From positions 1 to 5,562 of the forward strand of contig JBPBQS010000226.1 in assembly GCA_050920955.1 (NCBI GenBank): 5,562 nt of DNA. Direction: 5' to 3'. The DNA is from CAXSEF01 sp050920955 (lineage in GTDB: Bacteria; Pseudomonadota; Alphaproteobacteria; Acetobacterales; Acetobacteraceae). Shown here piece after piece: positions 1 through 4,214 of the stretch. Each line of letters opens with the position of its first letter. Position 1 is the first letter of the stretch. A program made the translations under genes and the position numbers. The notes under the pieces were generated by a model. That model saw only the letters and a program-made list of their open reading frames with translations. It made no database searches and was not told the origin of the DNA.

Positions 1-130
1 AGCGCGGGGATGTCTCCGCCCTGGGGCAAAGGCGTTCTGTCGGGGTCGCGTGGCGCCGGGAACAGCGGCGGATCGTCATCTCGGTTCTGAGGCGACACGG
101 CGCTACTCCGGGGCGGCAGGCCGGCGGATC

Positions 131-148
131 GCAGGTTCACTCACCTGC
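131..148. repeat. Perfect 6-bp inverted repeat, 6-nt spacer
   Basis: GCAGGT at 131-136 is the exact reverse complement of ACCTGC at 143-148, with TCACTC between. No T-run follows on either strand, so it does not look like an intrinsic terminator. The arms share the GCAGG/CCTGC core with the palindrome at 3210-3227 upstream of crtI, but the core-to-core spacing differs (8 versus 6 nt). It may be an operator, a small hairpin, or chance. Confidence 0.4.
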
Positions 149-260
149 AGGGTTGGAAAATCTCGTTCGCTGTACTGGATTGTCACGCTCATCTCCCTTG
201 TTCTCCCGCGGTGCTGGCCTTTGCGGCCGTTTGTCGCCAGTGCACGTCGCGGCAACCCTG

Positions 261-279
261 TTCGTCCATAGGTGACGAA
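261..279. repeat. Perfect 6-bp inverted repeat, 7-nt spacer
   Basis: TTCGTC at 261-266 and GACGAA at 274-279 are exact reverse complements separated by CATAGGT. The repeat lies in the non-coding left region, within a run of other inverted repeats. No gene start lies close enough to assign it as an operator. Its arms are less GC-rich than the local background, which makes chance pairing slightly less likely. Function unknown. Confidence 0.35.
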
Positions 280-334
280 AGCAAATCCGGTCGTTGCAGG
301 CTGTATTGGGCAAGGCTTGGCTCACGAAGGCCGG

Positions 335-361
335 CACGGTCATGGAGCAGGCCTGACCGTG
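335..361. repeat. Perfect 8-bp inverted repeat, 11-nt spacer
   Basis: CACGGTCA at 335-342 and TGACCGTG at 354-361 are exact reverse complements with an 11-nt centre. This is the longest perfect inverted repeat I found in the non-coding left end. It could form a hairpin in RNA from either strand or be a dimeric regulator site. There is no T-tract on either side, which argues against an intrinsic terminator. No adjacent gene on either strand is recognisable as its target. Confidence 0.45.
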
Positions 362-416
362 GCAAGGCATCGCGGACGGAAGAAATGGAGTCGGCCTCGT
401 TCGCCACACCTGGCTG

Positions 417-435
417 CAGCGGACGAGTTCCGCTG
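417..435. repeat. Perfect 7-bp hairpin with 5-nt loop
   Basis: CAGCGGA at 417-423 pairs exactly with TCCGCTG at 429-435 around the loop CGAGT. The short loop and seven continuous pairs would make a stable RNA hairpin from either strand. No T-run follows. It lies 10 nt before the nested repeat at 445-477, so the two could be parts of one structured transcript. That is inference only. Confidence 0.45.
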
Positions 436-444
436 AACCACGGA

Positions 445-477
445 TTGCACGCTGCCGCGTACCGCTGCGGAGTGCAA
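445..477. repeat. Nested inverted repeat (6-bp outer, 4-bp inner stem)
   Basis: The outer arms TTGCAC (445-450) and GTGCAA (472-477) are exact reverse complements. Inside them CCGC (455-458) can pair with GCGG (467-470), giving a stem, an asymmetric internal loop and a second stem. A nested arrangement is more RNA-like than a plain operator. GC-rich sequence makes the inner stem easy to get by chance, so support is modest. Confidence 0.35.
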
Positions 478-645
478 GCCCGGCGGAAGCATGGTCGTTG
501 CGCCAGAGGAAAGGTCAGGGTTGCGCACTTTGCTTCGTTCCGGCCCTGGCACCTCAGGAGGCGGAACCATCCCGGTCGGCGGCACGGAATGCGGCGAACG
601 GACCTTGCCGGTGATCCTTCGCCGGCGGGCCCGCGGGGGCAGGCG

Positions 646-1551
646 CTAGAGAGGCGCGCCTCGCAGCGCGGCGGGAGCGCGATGCGCCGCGGCCTCGTGC
701 CGGACCGGCAACGGGCGCCGGGCCAGAGAGGCGGCCGCTTCCAGGGCCAGCAGCGCGAGCTTGCGCCGCCGTGCCACGACGCAGCGCCCGCCGGCGAGGT
801 AGCCGGGCCCGGCGCGCAGGATCTGGCGGCCGATCTCCTCGTACAGCCGGCCGGCGACGCGGATCGCGAGGCGCGCGCGGGGCGGCAGGTGGCGATGCCC
901 GTGGGCCGCGGAGCGGTAGCGCGCGTCGGCCAGGGTCAGCAGCCGGCGCACCGCGACGAACACGCTCGACGGGTCGCGGGCGACATCGGCGGGGCCGAAG
1001 CCGGGGGGCAGCCAGCTCGCGGGGAGGTAGAGGCGGTCGCGGGCGGCGTCCTCGACCACGTCGCGCGCAATGTTGGTGAGCTGCATCGCGATGCCGAGGT
1101 CGACGGCGTGCGGCTCCGCGGCGGCGAGGTCGCGCACGCCGAGCACGCCGCACATCAGCACGCCCACCGTGCCGGCGGCGCCGTAGGCGTAGCGGACGAG
1201 CGCCGCCTCGTCGGCGATGCGCACGCGGTCAAGGTCGCCGAGCATGGTGTCCACGAAGGCCGTGGTGGCGCGCGGGCAGGCGCGCAGGGCCGAGAAGCGC
1301 GCGGCGAGCGGCGAGCGGCCCCGGCTCGCCGCCGTCCGCCCGGCCGTGGCCATGTCCAGCTCGGAGCGCAGCGCGAGCAGCGCCACGCGGGCGGCGACAG
1401 GGTCGGGCGCCTCGTCGGCGAGGTCGTCCACGGCGCGGCACACCACGTAGAGCTCGGCCGCCGCCTCGAGGTCGGCGCGTCGCAGCAGCCTGCCCGCGAG
1501 GCGGAACGTCTGGCCGTGGCGCGCGAGCACGCGCACCGCCTCAGGCCTCAT
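646..1551 (-). CDS. crtB: Phytoene synthase
   Basis: This 301-residue protein is the usual length for bacterial phytoene synthase. The enzyme condenses two geranylgeranyl diphosphates, via prephytoene diphosphate, into 15-cis-phytoene, the first committed C40 carotenoid step, in the cytoplasm or at the membrane face. Both Asp-rich Mg/diphosphate-binding motifs are visible: DDLAD at residues 42-46 within CRAVDDLADE, and DVVED at 164-168. The second sits in a full squalene/phytoene synthase signature, residues 152-177, LG...Q..N.ARD...D....R.YLP. The first family signature is nearly matched around YAYGAAGTVG (121-130). The ATG overlaps the crtI stop as ATGA, and GGAG lies 9 nt upstream (1561-1564), which supports this start and translational coupling. 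The frame stays open far upstream inside crtI, but that part is Arg/Pro-rich nonsense. The last ~40 residues are Ala/Arg-rich. A squalene synthase-like role (HpnC/D) is less likely given the crtI partner. Confidence 0.95.
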   Translation of the reverse strand: MRPEAVRVLARHGQTFRLAGRLLRRADLEAAAELYVVCRAVDDLADEAPDPVAARVALLALRSELDMATAGRTAASRGRSPLAARFSALRACPRATTAFVDTMLGDLDRVRIADEAALVRYAYGAAGTVGVLMCGVLGVRDLAAAEPHAVDLGIAMQLTNIARDVVEDAARDRLYLPASWLPPGFGPADVARDPSSVFVAVRRLLTLADARYRSAAHGHRHLPPRARLAIRVAGRLYEEIGRQILRAGPGYLAGGRCVVARRRKLALLALEAAASLARRPLPVRHEAAAHRAPAALRGAPL

Positions 1552-1564
1552 GCCGCCTGGCTCC
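1548..1564 (-). promoter_or_regulatory. crtI-crtB coupling junction and crtB ribosome binding site
   Basis: Read on the minus strand, the crtI stop TGA and the crtB start ATG share bases as ATGA (1551 to 1548). A Shine-Dalgarno-like GGAG (1564 to 1561) lies inside the crtI end, 9 nt before the ATG. This is the classic layout for translational coupling, in which ribosomes finishing crtI re-initiate on crtB. It implies one transcript and matched amounts of the two enzymes. Confidence 0.8.
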
Positions 1565-3134
1565 GGTCGGCCAGGCTGCGGCACGCGTCGTCGTGGGCCG
1601 GCAGGCTCCCGGCCGGTTCCTGGCGCAGCAGGGTCTCGACCACCTTGGCGGAGGTCAGCACGCCGGGCACGCCGGCGCCGGGGTGGGTGCCGGCGCCGAC
1701 CAGGTAGAGCCCGCGCACGTCGCCGCAGCGGTTGTGGAACCGGAACCACGCCGACTGCATCAGGGTCGGCGCCGCGGAGAAGCCAGAGCCGTCGCGGCTC
1801 AGCAGGTCGCGCTGGAAGTCGTCCGGGGCGATCCAGCTTTCCGAGACGATGTGCTGCTCGAGGTCGGGCAGGCCGCGCTCGGACAGGATGCGCACCACGC
1901 GGTCGCGCATCACCGGGCCCGCCTGCCGCCAGTCGATCGGCGCGCGCAGGTTGGGCACCGGGGCGAGGACGTAGAACGCGTCGTGGCCGGCGGGCGCCAG
2001 CGTGGGGTCGGTGGCCGTCGGGCGGTGGAGGTAGAGGCTGAGGTCCTCTGGCAGCATGGCGCCGCAGCCGAACACCTCGTCGAGCAGCGCCCTGTAGTGT
2101 TTGCCCAGCACCATCGTGTGGTGCGCCATGTCCGGGTATTGCCGCGTGGTGCCGAAGTAGAGGACGAACAGACCCATGGACGGCTGCACGCGCGCGAGCC
2201 TGCGCGCGGTCCAGCGTCGCCGCGCCGTGGCGGGCACGAGGTCGGCGTACACCGACGCGGCGTCGGCGTTGGCGATCACGCGCTCTGCCGGCACTGTCGC
2301 TCCGCCCTCCAGCCGCACGCCGGCGACGCGCCCGTCCTCGACGAGGATGCGCTCCACGGTGCTGCCCATATGGAACGCGACGCCGTGGCGTCGTGCAAGC
2401 GCGCAGAGCGCCTCGACCACCGCCGCCGTGCCGCCCAGCGCGAACCAGACGCCCCAGCGCCGCTCCAGGTGCTGGATGAGGGCGTAGATCGCGGGCGTGC
2501 GCCAGGGGTGGCCGCCGATCAGCAGCGTCTGCAGGGTGAACACCCGGCGCAGGGCCTCGTCCTTGACGTGCGAGGCCACCAGGGCGTGCATCGAGCGCCA
2601 GCCGCCGAGGCGCAGGAGGTGGGGCAGCACGCGCAGCATGGTGAGCGGGCTGTGGAACGGGGCGGCGCCGTAGCGCTCGTAGCCGACGACGAACAGGTCG
2701 CGGGTGCGCCGCATCAGGCGCTCGAAGCCGGCCGCGTCGGCGGGGGAGAAGGCCGCGACCTTGCGCGCCATCTCGGCCTCGTCGCCGCCGTAGTCGAAGT
2801 GGCGGCCATCGGGGAAGGTGATGCGGTACCACGGGTCGACCGGCACCAGGCGCAGGTGGTCGGACATGCGCTCGCCGAACAGGCCGAACAGCTCCTCGAG
2901 GAGGTAGGGCGCGGTGAGCACGGTGGGGCCGGCGTCGAAGCTGTAGCCGTCGCGGCGGAACACGCGGGCGCGGCCGCCGGGCTGGTCGAGGCGCTCGTGC
3001 ACGGCGACGTCGTGGCCCAGCGCGCGGGCGCGCAGGGCGGCGGCCAAGCCGCCGAAGCCCGCGCCGATTACGAGGGTGCGCGACCCGGGCCCGGGCGGGG
3101 ACGGCCACAGGTGCGCGGCGGCAGCATCTTCCAA
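1548..3134 (-). CDS. crtI: Phytoene desaturase (CrtI-type FAD-dependent)
   Basis: CrtI introduces double bonds into 15-cis-phytoene in a membrane-associated, FAD-dependent reaction. Products are usually neurosporene (three steps) or lycopene (four); sequence reading cannot decide which. With this start it has 528 residues, slightly above the usual 490-510. The N-terminal Rossmann motif VIGAGFGG (22-29) binds FAD, with E47 positioned for the ribose contact, followed by GGRA and a FDAGPTVLT block. Near the C-terminus GLYLVGAGTHPGAGVPGVLTS (475-495) matches the bacterial-type phytoene desaturase signature. About 30 further residues follow. No ATG lies near the motif. TTG at 3134 is chosen because AGGGTGAT (3146-3139), with a GGTGAT match to the anti-Shine-Dalgarno complement, precedes it. 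GTG at 3143 would give 531 residues; ATG at 3221 gives 557 but adds poorly biased codons. First gene of the operon with crtB. Related desaturases (CrtN, CrtD, HpnE) are less likely. Confidence 0.93.
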   Translation of the reverse strand: MEDAAAAHLWPSPPGPGSRTLVIGAGFGGLAAALRARALGHDVAVHERLDQPGGRARVFRRDGYSFDAGPTVLTAPYLLEELFGLFGERMSDHLRLVPVDPWYRITFPDGRHFDYGGDEAEMARKVAAFSPADAAGFERLMRRTRDLFVVGYERYGAAPFHSPLTMLRVLPHLLRLGGWRSMHALVASHVKDEALRRVFTLQTLLIGGHPWRTPAIYALIQHLERRWGVWFALGGTAAVVEALCALARRHGVAFHMGSTVERILVEDGRVAGVRLEGGATVPAERVIANADAASVYADLVPATARRRWTARRLARVQPSMGLFVLYFGTTRQYPDMAHHTMVLGKHYRALLDEVFGCGAMLPEDLSLYLHRPTATDPTLAPAGHDAFYVLAPVPNLRAPIDWRQAGPVMRDRVVRILSERGLPDLEQHIVSESWIAPDDFQRDLLSRDGSGFSAAPTLMQSAWFRFHNRCGDVRGLYLVGAGTHPGAGVPGVLTSAKVVETLLRQEPAGSLPAHDDACRSLADRSQAA

Positions 3135-3138
3135 CGGG

Positions 3139-3146
3139 ATCACCCT
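3139..3146 (-). promoter_or_regulatory. Candidate crtI ribosome binding site
   Basis: On the minus strand AGGGTGAT (3146 to 3139) contains GGTGAT, which matches the 3' part of the ideal Shine-Dalgarno sequence, and lies 4 nt before TTG at 3134. It overlaps the competing GTG start at 3143, which itself has AGG directly adjacent with no spacer. This favours the TTG but does not prove it. Confidence 0.4.
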
Positions 3147-3147
3147 G

Positions 3148-3165
3148 AAGCCGGCGCCAAGCCGG
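3148..3165. repeat. Direct repeat AAGCCGG, 11-bp period, before crtI
   Basis: AAGCCGG occurs at 3148-3154 and again at 3159-3165, one helical turn apart (CCGGCTT twice when read in the crtI direction). It lies directly upstream of the GTG/TTG start candidates, so it would be in the leader or core promoter of crtI. Helically phased direct repeats can be activator sites. In GC-rich DNA a 7-mer repeat may also be chance. Confidence 0.3.
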
Positions 3166-3209
3166 ACCGTACTCCAGGCACAGTGACGTACCCCGCGCGG
3201 CACAACAAT

Positions 3210-3227
3210 GGCAGGCGGCATCCTGCC
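3210..3227. promoter_or_regulatory. Operator-like palindrome upstream of crtI
   Basis: GGCAGG (3210-3215) and CCTGCC (3222-3227) are exact reverse complements separated by 6 nt. This gives an 18-bp dyad of the size used by dimeric helix-turn-helix regulators. It lies about 75-95 bp upstream of the crtI start candidates in the divergent region, a fitting place for control of the carotenoid operon. No convincing sigma-70 hexamers could be placed around it. If crtI began at ATG 3221 the dyad would overlap that start, a further reason to prefer the later start. The binding protein is unknown. Confidence 0.4.
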
Positions 3228-3310
3228 CACGGGGCCGGGGTGCGAGGCGGCCGGGCGGGATGGTCGTTCCCTGTACGTGGCGAGGAGAGCGGAGCCATGC
3301 GTGATTAGCG

Positions 3311-3326
3311 GTCGCTTAACTGCGAC
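3311..3326. promoter_or_regulatory. Operator-like palindrome upstream of the barrel gene
   Basis: GTCGC (3311-3315) and GCGAC (3322-3326) form a perfect dyad around the AT-rich centre TTAACT. It lies 58 bp upstream of the barrel gene ATG at 3385. The AT-rich centre stands out in this GC-rich region and could be an operator or part of a -10 element; no matching -35 is seen at the right distance. It could also form a small leader hairpin. Confidence 0.35.
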
Positions 3327-3374
3327 AGGAGTATGCACGCAGGCCTGAGCATGGTGCCCGCATCGGGGCGCCGC

Positions 3375-3378
3375 GGAG
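3375..3378 (+). promoter_or_regulatory. Ribosome binding site of the barrel gene
   Basis: GGAG at 3375-3378 sits 6 nt before ATG 3385, an optimal spacing, and that frame begins with a textbook signal peptide. A competing AGGAG just before ATG 3333 is only 1 nt from its start codon and opens a different, unlikely frame. Confidence 0.7.
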
Positions 3379-3384
3379 TTCGCG

Positions 3385-4095
3385 ATGTCGGTGTTCGTTC
3401 GTGTCCTGGGCCTGATCTGCCTGCTGCTGGCGTCAGGGCATGCCCGGGCGCAGGTTGCGGGCGGGTGGTCGCCGTCGCTGCTGGTGAAGGGCGGGACGCT
3501 GGGGTTCGGCCCGGAACTCGACGTGCGCGTGCCGGCCTCGCGATTCGGGGTGCGGGTCGGTGTCGACGGGCTGGGCTTCCACGACTCCGACATGATCGAC
3601 GGGGTGCTTTCGCACAGCGAGCGGGCGTACGCCTATGACGCCCGGCTGCGCTACGGCGGCACTGTCAGGCTGCTCAATGGCGGCGTGACCGGGGACTGGT
3701 ACCCGTTCGGCAGCGGGCTGCGGCTGTCCGCAGGCGTGCTGCTGAACGGCAACGAGGTTCATGCCCATGCGCAGCCGGCCGGCCTGCTGCGGCTGGGCGG
3801 CACGACCCTCACGGGGCCGGCGCCGGCGCGGGTCGACGCACGTGCGACGTTCAACCTGGTGGCGCCGGTCCTGGGGGTTGGCTACAGCGCACTCGTGTTC
3901 GGCAGGGTGCGCGTGTCGCTGGATGCGGGAGCGATGTACCAGGGAAATCCGCACCTGTCGTACAGCATGAACGGCAGCCTGACGCAGCTTCCGTCGGTGG
4001 CGGGGGATGCGGAACGGGAGCGGCGGCGCATCCAGCGCGAGGTGAACTACCCGGTGTATCCGGTGGTGATGCTGGGTGTCGGCTGGCAGTTCTGA
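3385..4095 (+). CDS. Predicted outer-membrane beta-barrel protein
   Basis: A 236-residue protein with a clear signal peptide. MSVFVR is followed by a hydrophobic core (LGLICLLLASG) and an ARA|Q cleavage site after residue 22, so it is exported by Sec. The mature part alternates polar and hydrophobic residues in strand-like segments, has many Gly and aromatic girdle residues (for example GDWYPFGSGLRLSAGVLLNGNEV, about 103-125), and ends in VMLGVGWQF. The terminal Phe and aromatic pattern are typical of the BAM recognition signal. A charged helical stretch (RERRRIQREV, 211-220) precedes the last strand. The pattern recalls a family of small uncharacterised proteobacterial outer-membrane proteins, recognised from memory only. 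Ligand or pore function is unknown. It has its own upstream region divergent from crtI and is followed by a hairpin, so it may be a single-gene unit. A role with carotenoids is not shown. Confidence 0.8.
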   Translation: MSVFVRVLGLICLLLASGHARAQVAGGWSPSLLVKGGTLGFGPELDVRVPASRFGVRVGVDGLGFHDSDMIDGVLSHSERAYAYDARLRYGGTVRLLNGGVTGDWYPFGSGLRLSAGVLLNGNEVHAHAQPAGLLRLGGTTLTGPAPARVDARATFNLVAPVLGVGYSALVFGRVRVSLDAGAMYQGNPHLSYSMNGSLTQLPSVAGDAERERRRIQREVNYPVYPVVMLGVGWQF

Positions 4096-4096
4096 G

Positions 4097-4122
4097 GGCA
4101 AGGCCGGTGGTCCGGCCCTGCC
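4097..4122 (+). terminator. Strong hairpin after the barrel gene, without T-run
   Basis: Arms 4097-4107 and 4112-4122 form an 11-position stem (GGCA, mismatch, GGCCGG against CCGGCC, mismatch, TGCC) around the loop TGGT, starting 2 nt after the stop codon. Its position and strength suggest transcription termination or 3'-end protection for the barrel transcript. No U-tract follows, so it is not a canonical intrinsic terminator. In GC-rich genomes such T-less hairpins often mark transcript ends, but this is inference. Confidence 0.5.
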
Positions 4123-4214
4123 GCCCCGAAAGAGCCTGGGCGTCGCCGGGCACGGGACGTTCGACACGCGCCGCCAGCCAGTCCGCATGCAGAATATCCG
4201 GGTGTTCGTCGAAG
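4123..4214 (+). other. Spacer before the GGDEF gene, weak signals only
   Basis: This short spacer separates the barrel gene hairpin from the GGDEF start. An AT-rich patch (AGAATATCC, 4191-4199) resembles part of a -10 element, but no -35 hexamer lies at 16-18 nt. Only weak Shine-Dalgarno-like bases (GAAG abutting the ATG; GGTG at 4201-4204) precede the start. The GGDEF gene may have its own promoter or be read through from the barrel gene. Confidence 0.3.

Larger units (their letters stand above)
1..645. other. Non-coding region with no convincing gene, downstream of crtB
   Basis: No frame on either strand gives a protein with recognisable motifs. The open stretches here are short, rich in Arg, Pro and Ala, and lack a good ribosome binding site, as expected of chance frames in GC-rich DNA. 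The stretch is visibly richer in A and T than the carotenoid genes beside it. It contains several perfect inverted repeats (131-148, 261-279, 335-361, 417-435, 445-477), listed separately. I found no tRNA, rRNA, transposase remnant or CRISPR pattern. It could be a long intergenic spacer, a decayed gene, or the site of a small structured RNA. The gene to the left lies outside the window. Confidence 0.6.

Noticed and set aside
131..148. GGTTC inside a short hairpin suggested a tRNA T-arm
   Set aside because: The loop length is wrong and no anticodon or acceptor stem can be placed around it.
505..520. Bases AGAGGAAAGGTCAGGG resemble the conserved P4 region of RNase P RNA
   Set aside because: The downstream conserved RNase P segments do not follow, and the match is interrupted by an extra base and substitutions.
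607..634. GC-rich hairpin and palindrome just downstream of crtB as a terminator
   Set aside because: The best stem is only 5 bp with a 10-nt loop, GCGGGCCCGC leaves no loop, and there is no T-run in the crtB direction.
211..1707. Long plus-strand open frame (498 codons) antisense to crtB
   Set aside because: Chance opening caused by GC-rich codon use; composition is His/Arg/Gly/Ala-rich with no family motif, and it lies opposite a clear crtB.
646..3108. crtB frame stays open for 820 codons, suggesting a giant fusion on the minus strand
   Set aside because: Upstream of the crtB ATG the translation is Arg/Pro/Ala-rich without motifs and overlaps the true crtI frame; the ATGA overlap and ribosome site mark the real start.
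3184..3280. ACGTAC/GTACGT-like words at about 3185 and 3273 as paired light-regulator sites
   Set aside because: Only six bases match and the core is self-palindromic, so pairing or repetition is expected by chance.
1593..3308. Long plus-strand open frame (571 codons) antisense to crtI
   Set aside because: Same artefact: no recognisable domains and fully opposite a gene with complete FAD and desaturase signatures.
3333..3638. Plus-strand frame of 101 codons starting just after AGGAG
   Set aside because: Ribosome site is 1 nt from the ATG, the product is Arg/Gly-rich without motifs, and it overlaps the signal-peptide gene in another frame.
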